Shown: positions 1 through 7,171 of the stretch, in pieces
Numbering within the stretch: position 1 is the stretch's first letter
How the letters are laid out: each line of letters starts with the position of its first letter
Source: UBA1672 sp965263215
GTDB lineage: Bacteria; Pseudomonadota; Alphaproteobacteria; Micavibrionales; Micavibrionaceae
Assembly: GCA_965263215.1 (NCBI GenBank)
Contig: CBDHGW010000003.1
Span: 1-42,575, forward strand
Reading direction: 5' to 3'
Length of the DNA stretch: 42,575 nt
Notes under the pieces: generated by a model
What the model saw: the letters and a program-made list of their open reading frames with translations, nothing else
Database searches by the model: none
What the model was told of the DNA's origin: nothing
Translations under genes and position numbers: made by a program

Positions 1-32
1 CGCAATGGGACGTTTTCGATGACGAAACTCTC

Positions 33-398
33 ATGAAAGGTGTCGTCGCGTATCAAATCATGACGAATGAAGAATATCGTCAGAGTAAATATTACGAAGC
101 GGGGTGGGTGTCGGATGAAGATATCATTCTATCACCAAAGAAACCTGTAACTAACGCATGCGGTCGTTACAATGTTATAATTGACATGCCTCCCCTTGAC
201 GATGATGAAGACGTGCAAACTTCAAAGATCGGTCGCATAGTTCGTGTAGAAGATGGGCCAGTTGTTGGTTATGATTTTGAAGAAATAACCACACGTGATG
301 CCTTTAATGCCGGGTACTGCATAGGGCTCGAACGTGATGCCTCACAAGAAGACCTAGACCATGCTTGGGAACGGTACATGAAGGGTGAAGAACCATGA
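33..398 (+). CDS. Hypothetical acidic protein, possibly 5'-truncated
   Basis: No recognised domain. The product from the ATG at 33 has 121 residues and is rich in Asp and Glu, with a C-terminal stretch resembling a small helical unit (DAFNAGYCIGLERDA). The reading frame stays open upstream to base 3, so the real start may lie outside the window. If the window ends are joined, a TAA at 42572-42574 would close the frame and ATG 33 would be the first good start. It overlaps the next gene by 4 bases (ATGA), so it belongs to the plus-strand operon of tiny genes. Function unknown. Confidence 0.65.
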   Translation: MKGVVAYQIMTNEEYRQSKYYEAGWVSDEDIILSPKKPVTNACGRYNVIIDMPPLDDDEDVQTSKIGRIVRVEDGPVVGYDFEEITTRDAFNAGYCIGLERDASQEDLDHAWERYMKGEEP

Positions 399-571
399 TC
401 ATTAACAGCGAGCGTCTATGTGAAACTTGCCGGTTTCATCTGCCCGAGAGAATTCATGTAATGACGCTACCTTTCGGTTGGGGTGATCTTTATAAAGTAA
501 ATGAAGATCGTTGTGAGTTGAAATCTAAAAAGAGACCATGTGATAAACATGAGTTTATTACGAATGTTTGA
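395..571 (+). CDS. Small cysteine-containing protein (58 aa), putative metal binder
   Basis: The ATG overlaps the previous stop codon (ATGA), typical of translational coupling. The 58-residue product has a CETC pair at residues 9-12 and further cysteines near residues 40 and 49. That spacing would suit a small zinc-binding fold, but no family is recognised. The 3' end overlaps the next small gene in another frame. Reality rests on the overlap pattern and the tight gene packing rather than on homology. Confidence 0.5.
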   Translation: MIINSERLCETCRFHLPERIHVMTLPFGWGDLYKVNEDRCELKSKKRPCDKHEFITNV

Positions 572-647
572 GTTTATTTGGGCAATTATAGTTCTGTGGT
601 GGGTCACTGCGGCATTCGTATTTATTCTATTTAGGAAGGACGGGTGA
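549..647 (+). CDS. Tiny single-pass membrane protein (32 aa)
   Basis: The ATG at 549 lies inside the end of the preceding gene. The product is almost entirely one hydrophobic segment (about residues 8-28, rich in I, V, W, F) followed by a short basic tail (RKDG), so it should insert in the inner membrane with a cytoplasmic C terminus. It ends in a GTGA overlap with the next membrane peptide. Function unknown. Very short genes are easy to over-call, but three consecutive overlapping frames here share the same features. Confidence 0.4.
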   Translation: MSLLRMFEFIWAIIVLWWVTAAFVFILFRKDG

Positions 648-811
648 TAAAAATGTTATTTTGGGGAGCTTTCAGAACAGTACTCTTATTCTTGGTTTAT
701 CAGAGTATGATTTTGGTTTTTTGCATGCCCTACCGTGACGCAGTGGTTAGTTTAATCATAGTGTCCGTCGTCATGATTTTATATGAAATTGACAAAATCA
801 AAGGTAAGTGA
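644..811 (+). CDS. Small membrane protein (55 aa, GTG start)
   Basis: It starts with GTG at 644, overlapping the preceding TGA. An ATG at 653 is an in-frame alternative. Two hydrophobic stretches (roughly residues 5-28 and 34-47) flank a short polar turn containing PYRD, so a two-pass inner-membrane hairpin is likely. The C terminus is Lys-rich. It abuts the pentapeptide-repeat gene, whose ribosome binding site lies in its last codons. No family recognised. Confidence 0.4.
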   Translation: MIKMLFWGAFRTVLLFLVYQSMILVFCMPYRDAVVSLIIVSVVMILYEIDKIKGK

Positions 812-812
812 C

Positions 813-1439
813 ATGAAATTTAAAGTTATGAATCGTAAGTCAGGTAAAATTCAGTTTGTCTCCGAATTAGCTTGTCACGAGAGCGTTTCTTTTTCGATAA
901 AGATGGGTCTATCTGTCAATTGGGCGTATCATAACGAAGTTGATCTGACAGGTGCGGATTTATTTAGCGCACATCTTAGAGGTGCGGATCTGCCAGATGT
1001 GAAATTCAGGGATGTTGATCTCAGAGGTGCGGATTTTAAAGGTTCGTACCTTGAAGGTGCGGATTTTAAAGGTTCGTTACTTCAAGGTATGAATTTTAAA
1101 GGTGCGGATCTCGACGGTGCAGATTTTGAAGGTGCGAACATTCAAAGTGTAGATTTTGAAGGTGCGCGCTTAAGAAACACAAAATTTAATAAAGCAAAGT
1201 GTTCTTTTGGATTACTCAAAGGAATCTTGCCTTTTATTCGACTAGGTCCAGTCGAACCTAACTTATTGACTATTCAAGCGTGGAATACGTTTGACGGAGT
1301 ATATGTTCAATCAAATTACTTTGATGGGTCATTGGAGGATTTTGATAAAGCAGTTTCACAAAAGAGTATGTTCGGAGGTCAAGAGTTGATATTATTTTTG
1401 GCCGCATGGGGACGGCAACAAGACGAAAGCGTATCATGA
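813..1439 (+). CDS. Pentapeptide-repeat protein
   Basis: The 208-residue product has a central run of A(D/N)Lxx-type pentapeptides at about residues 45-125 (for example LTGADLFSAHLRGADL, FKGADLDGADFEGAN), predicted to form a right-handed quadrilateral beta-helix. The C-terminal 80 residues are not repetitive. The start at 813 is preferred over an in-frame ATG at 783, because 783 lies inside the previous gene and 813 has AAGGTAAG upstream. Some family members mimic DNA and protect gyrase (Qnr, MfpA), but most have no known role, so no specific function is assigned. A 22-base unit recurs exactly at 1026-1047 and 1056-1077, showing recent in-frame growth of the repeat. Confidence 0.85.
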   Translation: MKFKVMNRKSGKIQFVSELACHESVSFSIKMGLSVNWAYHNEVDLTGADLFSAHLRGADLPDVKFRDVDLRGADFKGSYLEGADFKGSLLQGMNFKGADLDGADFEGANIQSVDFEGARLRNTKFNKAKCSFGLLKGILPFIRLGPVEPNLLTIQAWNTFDGVYVQSNYFDGSLEDFDKAVSQKSMFGGQELILFLAAWGRQQDESVS

Positions 1440-1816
1440 ACGAAGCACAAGTACAGCAACGTATCAGACTGAATTCGTCGAAACACGGTACACCCTTGTT
1501 GCGAAACAATAACGGTGCATGTTTCGATGCGAAAGAGAATCGCATGATTCGTTACGGTCTCGGTAATGTCTCAAAGAAAATTAACGATAAGTTCAAGTCA
1601 TCGGACCTGATCGGTATTTATCCGCAAATCATTACACCGGAAATGGTAGGTTACACTATCGGTCGATTTTTTGCGATTGAGTGTAAGCCACCCGGTTGGG
1701 TATTTAGAGAATCGGATAAAAGGGCGGTTGCACAAAAGAATTTCGGAGATTGGGTAATCCGACATGGCGGTATTTTTAAATTTGCTACGCATGAGGATGA
1801 CCCTTGGACATGGTAA
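1436..1816 (+). CDS. VRR-NUC domain nuclease (126 aa)
   Basis: This is a small PD-(D/E)xK nuclease of the VRR-NUC type. The N-terminal NEAQVQQ helix, the RNNN segment near residues 23-26, SSDLIG (D57), the AIECK core (E82, K84) and VAQKNFGDWV (Q100) follow the family order. Stand-alone phage VRR-NUC proteins are predicted structure-specific nucleases acting in replication or recombination. ATG 1436 overlaps the previous stop and is preferred over 1406. It lies in the replication operon with a helicase upstream (across the window ends) and a PrimPol downstream, which fits a role in processing DNA intermediates. Confidence 0.8.
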   Translation: MNEAQVQQRIRLNSSKHGTPLLRNNNGACFDAKENRMIRYGLGNVSKKINDKFKSSDLIGIYPQIITPEMVGYTIGRFFAIECKPPGWVFRESDKRAVAQKNFGDWVIRHGGIFKFATHEDDPWTW

Positions 1817-2058
1817 GACTAACAGCAGAGCATAGGATTAATGTGATTGTGAATGCGATTTTAGAAGTCGCAAACACTCTAGGTGTGTCAGAAGTTACTC
1901 ACGATGCGGTTGCAGATAGCTGTGTCGCAGAAACCACCAGACATACAGTCAAGCATTATTTTCCAAAAAAAGACGACCTTTACGGTGTCATTTGTGAAAA
2001 CGGTGATAAGTTGAATGAAAAAGCTAAAACGGAAGCCAAATCAATGGGGTTGATATGA
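1810..2058 (+). CDS. Stand-alone TetR-type helix-turn-helix protein
   Basis: The 82 residues match only the DNA-binding half of TetR regulators: helix 1 (NVIVNAILEVANTLG), a recognition region starting HDAVADSCVAETT, and the diagnostic VKHYFPKKDDLYGVI at about residues 47-61. The usual 120-150 residue ligand-binding and dimerisation domain is missing; after residue 62 there is only a charged tail. It probably binds DNA and may regulate phage or host transcription. A TTG at 1804 is an in-frame alternative start with a better-spaced GAGG. The stop codon overlaps the next start. Confidence 0.7.
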   Translation: MVRLTAEHRINVIVNAILEVANTLGVSEVTHDAVADSCVAETTRHTVKHYFPKKDDLYGVICENGDKLNEKAKTEAKSMGLI

Positions 2059-2270
2059 TATGGTTGGCATGGTTGTACGAGTTCCCTTGGCCACTGGCAT
2101 CGTTTCTATCGATATCGATAATCTGTATGACAATCACCATTCTTTACAGAATAGAGTGGGTCAAAAGTTGCGATCACGATTGGGTCACGGTCAAAGATAG
2201 TCACGGAAATTATATTCAGAATTTCTGTAGAAACTGTGGAATAAAGAGAGGCGGTAAATGGAAAAATTAA
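2055..2270 (+). CDS. Membrane protein with C-terminal zinc-ribbon-like motif
   Basis: The 71-residue product has a hydrophobic N-terminal half (about residues 1-33, one or two transmembrane passes). The C-terminal half has CDHDWVTV followed about 15 residues later by FCRNCGIKR, a typical phage zinc-ribbon-like arrangement (C, H, CxxC). The metal-binding end is probably cytoplasmic. The start overlaps the stop of the HTH gene (ATGA). Function unknown; small proteins of this shape are common in phage early operons. Confidence 0.6.
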   Translation: MIWLAWLYEFPWPLASFLSISIICMTITILYRIEWVKSCDHDWVTVKDSHGNYIQNFCRNCGIKRGGKWKN

Positions 2271-2374
2271 AACAGGTGATCGGGTTTTTAGCATTCGTCA
2301 CGATATTCATATTAATCCCGACACTGGTGGTTAATTTGTGGCACTTTGAAACTGTGAAGGGATGCTCATGTTAG
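2258..2374 (+). CDS. Tiny membrane protein (38 aa)
   Basis: It starts inside the end of the preceding gene, with GAGAGGCGG upstream as ribosome binding site. One hydrophobic segment (residues 8-28) is followed by a short tail ending in CSC. It overlaps the start of the next gene. Nothing beyond membrane insertion can be predicted. Confidence 0.4.
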   Translation: MEKLKQVIGFLAFVTIFILIPTLVVNLWHFETVKGCSC

Positions 2375-2592
2375 AAGAGCCTGAAAAAGTAAAATACCGA
2401 AACGTCATATATAGTCGTCTTCATGATATGAGTGTTGATAAAGCAACTACAATTGCGAATCACCTTGCCGATGACATTGATGATTATGTCAGACATAACA
2501 TGACGAAACGTGAACGTTTAATGAGAGATTGCCTGATCATTCTTGGGTGCACTTGTGCCGGTCTAATCACGGTAATGATAACGGGAGCTTAA
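2368..2592 (+). CDS. Hypothetical tail-anchored small protein
   Basis: The 74-residue product has a charged, helical N-terminal half (NVIYSRLHDMSVDKAT) and one C-terminal hydrophobic segment (about residues 52-72, including CLIILGCTCAGLITVM), so it looks tail-anchored with a cytoplasmic head. The ATG at 2368 is chosen over 2362 because GAAGGGA is six bases upstream of it. No family recognised. It immediately precedes the methyltransferase gene. Confidence 0.5.
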   Translation: MLEEPEKVKYRNVIYSRLHDMSVDKATTIANHLADDIDDYVRHNMTKRERLMRDCLIILGCTCAGLITVMITGA

Positions 2593-2593
2593 A

Positions 2594-3262
2594 TTGTCTG
2601 TAAACATCCGACGCTGTTGCGCGCTGGATGGCCTAAAATCTTTACCAGACAAAAGTATTGATTGTATCTTCACCGATCCGCCCTATCCGGCCATATCTGG
2701 TGGAAAGAACGGCCAAAATGCGCCTAGTGGAATGCTCGCCAACAATGACGGGAAGCATTTCAAACATAACGACATCCGCATCTGGGATTACGCTCACGAA
2801 CTGTATCGTGTTCTGAAAGACGGAACGCACTGTTACATCATGAGTAACTTTATAAATATCCAACCGACTCTTCACTGGATGAAAGAGGCGGGGTTTGAAG
2901 CGCATAACCTGCTTGTGTGGAAGAAAAATCGCGGAACGCCGAATCGATGGTATATGAAGAATGCGGAGTATATTTTATTTTTCCGCAAAGGACCGGCAGT
3001 TGAAATAAACGATTGTGGATCTGCTACAGTTGCAGAATTCGACATCGCCACAGACCGTGACCATCCATGTCAAAAACCTATCGACATGTTGAGATATTAC
3101 ATCGGCAATAGCGTTGCTGACAATGAAATCGTATTAGATCCATTCATGGGTACTGGATCGACCGGCTTAGCCGCACTCAGTCTCGATTGTAACTTCATCG
3201 GTTTTGAGATCGATCCGGAATATTATGTCAAAGCGTGCGGTAAGTTGCGGGTGATGCCGTGA
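2594..3262 (+). CDS. DNA adenine/cytosine-N4 methyltransferase (beta-class, N6_N4_Mtase family)
   Basis: An S-adenosylmethionine-dependent DNA methyltransferase of 222 residues. Motif IV is FTDPPY (DPPY at residues 28-31); motif I, the AdoMet-binding loop, is DPFMGTGSTG at about 182-191. The IV-before-I order defines the beta class that includes CcrM and many type II enzymes. Motif X-like HPCQKP lies just before motif I. It lacks the C-terminal extension of CcrM and no cognate restriction gene is seen, so it is an orphan enzyme, probably protecting phage DNA or altering methylation-sensitive expression. The target sequence cannot be predicted. The start is TTG at 2594, supported by GGGAG seven bases upstream. 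The last four bases overlap the next gene (GTGA). Confidence 0.9.
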   Translation: MSVNIRRCCALDGLKSLPDKSIDCIFTDPPYPAISGGKNGQNAPSGMLANNDGKHFKHNDIRIWDYAHELYRVLKDGTHCYIMSNFINIQPTLHWMKEAGFEAHNLLVWKKNRGTPNRWYMKNAEYILFFRKGPAVEINDCGSATVAEFDIATDRDHPCQKPIDMLRYYIGNSVADNEIVLDPFMGTGSTGLAALSLDCNFIGFEIDPEYYVKACGKLRVMP

Positions 3263-5508
3263 TCCCCACTAACTTACCGCCTCAGTTCATGTGCTGGAAG
3301 CTTGTCCAAATTCCGGGAAGAAAAAAGCCGGACAAAGTTCCATGTCTTCCGGTGCAGGTTGGAGAGCGCGCACCCGGCACAGTGGTTGATGCTCATGACC
3401 CTCGTCACTGGTCGGAATACGAAATAGCGCAAAGGGCTGTTGAGAGTGGCGTAGCGCAAGGCGTCGCCTTCGTTCTAACTGAAAATGATTCATGGTTCTT
3501 CCTCGATCTGGACAATTGCTACGATGCCCCCAGCGAAGATTGGAACTCAGAGGCAAAAGCTATATATCAGTTATTTGTCGGTGCATGGGGTGAAGTCTCT
3601 CAAAGTGGTAATGGCCTACATATAATGGGCTATTGTGACAAAAACAAGTTAAAAGATAGGAGGAGCAAATGGGACGGATGGAAAGAATTCTACATAAATT
3701 CGCGATTTATTGCCTTTGGTTCTGGAGGTTGGTCACGAATAGGTGGTATCTCTGAGGACTATGATCACACTGAAAACTTATTAAAAATTGTTCCTCAGAA
3801 AGAGTTTATCGGGGAGCTTCCCGATGGGGTCGATCCTGCATACACCGGCCCGAGTGATGACGAAGAACTTCTGAAACTGGCGATGCGATCACGCAATACC
3901 GCCAATGCATTCGGTCAAGGTGTTTCGTTTGAGGATCTGTGGACCGGTGACGTAGACAAACTATCTCAGAAGTGGCCATCATTTAACGAAACCGATCCTT
4001 TTGACAGGTCATCGGCTGATATGGCCCTCATGTGTCAGCTCTCGTTCTGGACCGGTAACGACATGCCTCGCATGGATAGACTCTTTCGTCGATCCGCCCT
4101 TATGCGAAACAAATATGAGGAAAGACCGGCGTATCGTACCGAAACTATTCAAAAAGCGGCGCGGTTGACAACCAAGGTATATGACGTACCTCGGAATGAT
4201 GCTGAGGGCGATAACAGTCATAAAGAAGAATTGTTATCGATTTATGAACAGCAAGAATTTTTTGCTGGATGCGTGTATGTCAGAGACCAGCATCGAGTGT
4301 TTGTCCCTGATGGTGCACTACTCAGGCCGGATCAATTCAACGCGATGTATGGAGGGCATCGGTTTGTTGTCGCGTCTCGCGGAACGCCGTCGAAGAAAGC
4401 ATTCGAGGCTTTCACTGAGAATTGCCTATATGACTTTCCTAAAGTCACTACGACTCGGTTCGTTCCGAATGAGGAAGCCGGATCGATACGAAACGATTCT
4501 GTAAACACTTATGTCAAACCGGAGATAGAAAAAATGTCTGGATCTATATCACCTATCGAAGACTTCATGAGACGCCTTTTACCGAATGAGGAAGACAGGG
4601 CGATTTTGATAAATTATCTCGCCGCCGCTGTACAACATCCCGGTGTTAAATTTCAGTGGGCTCCCGTTTTGCAGGGCACTGAGGGTAACGGTAAGACTCT
4701 ACTTGCGACCTGCCTCGCTTACGCAATTGGTGAACAATATGTCCACTCTCCGCGAGCAAGTCAGCTAGCCGAGAAATTTAACGGATATATTGACGGTAAA
4801 ATGTTGATCATCGTTGAAGAGATTCATATGGGTGGTCGGCGTGAAATGCTGGATGAACTCAAACCGCTCGTCACGAATGGTCGCATTGAGATTCGTCAGA
4901 TGCATGCCGAAAAGCGCATGATCGACAATGTCGCGAATTGGTTCTTTTGTACCAATCACCGGGACGCTGTTCTCAAGTCACGTAATGATCGTCGCTATGC
5001 GATCTTCTTTACCGCACAACAATCCTATGAAGATATCGTCTCGTCCGGAATGGGTGGAGATTATTTCCCGAAACTGTACGCATGGTTACGAGACGGTGGA
5101 TACGCTTACGTTGCACACTGGTTAGAAAACTACCCGATTCGGGAAGACCTGAATCCCGCTGGAAAATGTCACCGAGCGCCGCGCACATCTTCGACCGATG
5201 TGGCCATTGAGGCTTCAATCGGACCTATCGAGCAAGAAATTCAGCACGCGGTTGAGACGGATCGTTTAGGATTTAGAGGTGGGTGGATCTCATCAAAAGC
5301 CTTCGACGTTCTCATGGATGAGAGACGTATGAAAGTCAGTCGGAATAAAATCAGGGATATTCTGGAATCGCTCGGGTATCGTCGAATCGGACGCGCATCG
5401 AAACCGGTATCTTTTGACGGAGGGGATCGTCCGGTTCTTTGGTATAAAGGAATGGATGACGAAACGACCGATGCATATATTGCATCTCAACAAGGCGTCA
5501 TGGCTTAA
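3259..5508 (+). CDS. Primase-polymerase/helicase fusion (PrimPol with SF3-like helicase)
   Basis: A 749-residue replication protein. The N-terminal archaeo-eukaryotic primase-type domain has FFLDLDN (D83, D85) as the metal-binding motif and VSQSGNGLHI (113-122) as the strand with catalytic Ser and His, then FYINSRFIAFG. The C-terminal half is an AAA+ helicase of the DUF5906/SF3 type: Walker A GTEGNGKT (473-480), Walker B LIIVEEI, sensor WFFCTNH and an arginine-finger-like NDRRY. The layout resembles the PrimPol of deep-sea phage NrS-1 and many siphophage primase-helicases. It should unwind and prime phage DNA for the polymerase encoded at 35019-36884. GTG start with 4-base overlap to the methyltransferase; last gene of this operon. 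Confidence 0.85.
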   Translation: MIPTNLPPQFMCWKLVQIPGRKKPDKVPCLPVQVGERAPGTVVDAHDPRHWSEYEIAQRAVESGVAQGVAFVLTENDSWFFLDLDNCYDAPSEDWNSEAKAIYQLFVGAWGEVSQSGNGLHIMGYCDKNKLKDRRSKWDGWKEFYINSRFIAFGSGGWSRIGGISEDYDHTENLLKIVPQKEFIGELPDGVDPAYTGPSDDEELLKLAMRSRNTANAFGQGVSFEDLWTGDVDKLSQKWPSFNETDPFDRSSADMALMCQLSFWTGNDMPRMDRLFRRSALMRNKYEERPAYRTETIQKAARLTTKVYDVPRNDAEGDNSHKEELLSIYEQQEFFAGCVYVRDQHRVFVPDGALLRPDQFNAMYGGHRFVVASRGTPSKKAFEAFTENCLYDFPKVTTTRFVPNEEAGSIRNDSVNTYVKPEIEKMSGSISPIEDFMRRLLPNEEDRAILINYLAAAVQHPGVKFQWAPVLQGTEGNGKTLLATCLAYAIGEQYVHSPRASQLAEKFNGYIDGKMLIIVEEIHMGGRREMLDELKPLVTNGRIEIRQMHAEKRMIDNVANWFFCTNHRDAVLKSRNDRRYAIFFTAQQSYEDIVSSGMGGDYFPKLYAWLRDGGYAYVAHWLENYPIREDLNPAGKCHRAPRTSSTDVAIEASIGPIEQEIQHAVETDRLGFRGGWISSKAFDVLMDERRMKVSRNKIRDILESLGYRRIGRASKPVSFDGGDRPVLWYKGMDDETTDAYIASQQGVMA

Positions 5509-5515
5509 TTAAAAA

Positions 5516-5548
5516 CCCGCCATGCGTGACGCGATAACGCATGGCGGG
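5516..5548 (-). terminator. Intrinsic terminator of the leftward transcript
   Basis: A perfect 11-bp stem (CCCGCCATGCG at 5516-5526 with its complement at 5538-5548) and 11-base loop. Read on the minus strand the stem is followed directly by five T residues (AAAAA at 5511-5515 on plus). On the plus strand no T run follows. It therefore most likely ends transcription of the minus-strand gene at 5719-5958 and may also damp plus-strand readthrough from the primase operon. Confidence 0.75.
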
Positions 5549-5718
5549 TATTCGGAGTCGTCAAATGATGCACCATTTGACTCAGTAGAAAGGACTCTGA
5601 TCCCACCCCTGAGATGCGATGACCGCGCATCAAAATATGAGCGATGCCTACATCATGGTGACAACTCACTGGGTTGGGGGCGTTCACCGCCACTTTCAGT
5701 AGCCACCGCTCACAAAAT
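5549..5718. other. Intergenic region with a spaced inverted repeat
   Basis: This gap between the primase operon terminator and the lone minus-strand gene has no convincing gene. It contains TCAAATG (5561-5567) and CATTTGA (5574-5580), perfect 7-bp arms six bases apart, an operator-like dyad. A minus-strand open frame crossing 5505-5732 would read through the terminator and is not accepted. Confidence 0.4.
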
Positions 5719-5958
5719 CTATTCACCATCATTCTCGACTATTGTCAACGGAACTGGCTCATTTTTTGTCTCATTAAGCCAATCGAGAATGATGTTTGCG
5801 TCTTCTAGGACGTGATCAATCAGCTTATTCCTTGATGCGTCGTCCAACTCGTCAAATGTGACCGCAGGATGTCCGATTGTTTCCGCGATCAATCTCCATC
5901 TACGTCGGGCGAGCAAGGTGACTAGTTCCACAGATCTTAATTTGCTATCGATACTCAT
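5719..5958 (-). CDS. Hypothetical protein, lone leftward gene
   Basis: The 79-residue product is mostly helical with a basic N-terminal part (VELVTLLARRRWRLIAETIG) and an acidic C-terminal half (DHVLEDANIILDWLNETKN). No family recognised. It is a single minus-strand gene between two plus-strand operons. A leftward terminator at 5516-5548 supports its transcription, but no clear Shine-Dalgarno is seen before ATG 5958. Only 22 bases separate it from the rightward gene at 5981. Its promoter would have to overlap that gene. Lone opposed genes in phages are often regulators, but the sequence does not show this. Confidence 0.55.
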   Translation of the reverse strand: MSIDSKLRSVELVTLLARRRWRLIAETIGHPAVTFDELDDASRNKLIDHVLEDANIILDWLNETKNEPVPLTIVENDGE

Positions 5959-5980
5959 GATTCTTTTTGGAGGCTAGGGA

Positions 5981-6274
5981 ATGGCGACTGTCATAATCAA
6001 TCAATTCAACACGTCTAATAGTGCTACACCGAGTCTCACAGACTTGCCAATAGCAACGACGAGTCAAATCACGATACAAAAAGGTAAGGATTTTTCAGAT
6101 GCATGTGAGGTTCAAAAAACCGTTACCGTGTTACAGATTTATAATCATTCATTGAATGAAACGGTACTCGTATCTGCGCTAAATGACGATTTGCGCATCG
6201 AACCTGTACCACCAATGTCTCTTAGGTACATACCGACTTATGTCGGAGCCATGGTCAGGGTGAAATCAATATGA
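5981..6274 (+). CDS. Hypothetical protein, possible small virion component
   Basis: The 97-residue product is predicted mainly beta-stranded (VLQIYNHSLNETVLVSALND) and lacks charged helices. A strong TTTGGAGG lies 12-18 bases upstream of ATG 5981. It overlaps the LamG-like gene by 4 bases, so the two are probably co-translated. All-beta composition and pairing with a lectin-like protein suggest a virion or surface role, but this is inference. Confidence 0.55.
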   Translation: MATVIINQFNTSNSATPSLTDLPIATTSQITIQKGKDFSDACEVQKTVTVLQIYNHSLNETVLVSALNDDLRIEPVPPMSLRYIPTYVGAMVRVKSI

Positions 6275-6987
6275 CTCAATCTCCTCGCGTAATTCTGTCA
6301 AAAAACAAATCGATCTATGAGGTTTATGAGAAGCGCATAAATTGGTCGCAGATTGAAGATGTGCGTGGGGACATGATGTTTTTTGCGAATGATCCTAAAA
6401 CTTTCCGAACCGGTATTAACTTTGATGGTGATCTCACGAGTGAAAAAGAAAATATTGGAACTTGGATCGACTCTCTTAATCCTAAGCGTGGGTTGAGATC
6501 TGAAATAGGTGATCGACGTCCCATATATGATCACGGTTGCGTGTATTTCGATAATGTTGACGATTATTTGCGCCTCAGTGGTGTTGAGTTTTCATCAGAT
6601 ATGGAAATTTACGCGTCTATAAAAATAAATTCTTTAGTTGCTGGCTGTTTATTTGGATGTAGCGCATTCGGATACGCATGTCCCATCGTTGAAGGATCTG
6701 ATAAAGCCATTTATGCGAACCCTAAACCTAGAGAATTTTCCATAAACGGGCATCCTGCCGTTAACATTCACTCATTGCGTGAATCACTTTTAGATCATAA
6801 ACGTCTTGTCAAAGTCAGATTAAACATGACGACATGGCCTGATCTCATTATCGGACATACTGATAATGTCGAAAGGTTTCAAGGACTTAAACTGTACGGG
6901 CTTGTTCTTTTTGACCGAAAATCTGCCGGTCGAGGGCTCAACAGAAAAGAGATGAATTTCTTGTTGGAGGTTTTGGGTCTCGTATGA
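6271..6987 (+). CDS. LamG/concanavalin A-like domain protein
   Basis: The 238-residue product has the pattern of phage LamG-like beta-sandwich domains: an early TGINFDGDL, then WIDSLNP, a 'rP-y' strand (DRRPIYDHGCVYFDNVDDYL, about residues 81-100), SDMEIYASIKI, and a C-terminal LYGLVLFDRKSAGRGLNRKEM typical of the last strand and helix. Such domains bind glycans or serve as structural modules in phage receptor-binding or decoration proteins. It sits at the start of a late-type block, far from the tail fibre, so it may be a head decoration or accessory adhesin. The link to the 5981 gene is a 4-base overlap. Confidence 0.65.
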   Translation: MTQSPRVILSKNKSIYEVYEKRINWSQIEDVRGDMMFFANDPKTFRTGINFDGDLTSEKENIGTWIDSLNPKRGLRSEIGDRRPIYDHGCVYFDNVDDYLRLSGVEFSSDMEIYASIKINSLVAGCLFGCSAFGYACPIVEGSDKAIYANPKPREFSINGHPAVNIHSLRESLLDHKRLVKVRLNMTTWPDLIIGHTDNVERFQGLKLYGLVLFDRKSAGRGLNRKEMNFLLEVLGLV

Positions 6988-7041
6988 CCCGTGACGCGGT
7001 TTCAAATGGGCGGTGTGGGTTTCGAAAAAACGTCACGGGTC
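6986..7041 (+). promoter_or_regulatory. Long-loop inverted repeat between operon genes
   Basis: Perfect 11-bp arms GACCCGTGACG (6986-6996) and CGTCACGGGTC (7031-7041) separated by 34 bases, directly after the LamG-like gene stop. No T run follows, so it is not a standard terminator. It could cap the upstream transcript, act as an RNA processing site, or be an operator. A 60-residue open frame crosses it (6984-7166) but has atypical composition and is not called. Confidence 0.45.
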
Positions 7042-7106
7042 TACGAAAGGGTGCTCTTTTTGGGATGAGCATCTACTTTATCTCAAAAATTTATGGAGGT
7101 GTCAAC

Positions 7107-7166
7107 TTGACAATTCGGATAATTAAGGATAACAAGAGAGAACACGGGCAATACGAAAGGATTTAA
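7107..7166 (+). CDS. Possible 19-residue peptide with a strong ribosome binding site
   Basis: A TTG at 7107 is preceded by a near-perfect Shine-Dalgarno (GGAGGTG, 7095-7101) and opens a 19-codon frame ending in TAA at 7164-7166, just before the next gene. It may be a leader peptide coupling translation to that gene. The same bases (TTGACA at 7107-7112) can be read as a promoter -35 with a weak GATAAC -10, so the signal is ambiguous. Confidence 0.25.
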   Translation: MTIRIIKDNKREHGQYERI

Positions 7167-7171
7167 AGCTC

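Noticed and set aside
5505..5732. 75-residue minus-strand gene
   Set aside because: It would extend through the leftward terminator and overlap the start of no plausible operon; His/Arg/Ser-rich composition looks like noise.
6984..7166. 60-residue gene overlapping the LamG-like stop
   Set aside because: It crosses a large inverted repeat, has an unusual composition, and better start signals (GGAGGTG then TTG 7107) lie inside it.
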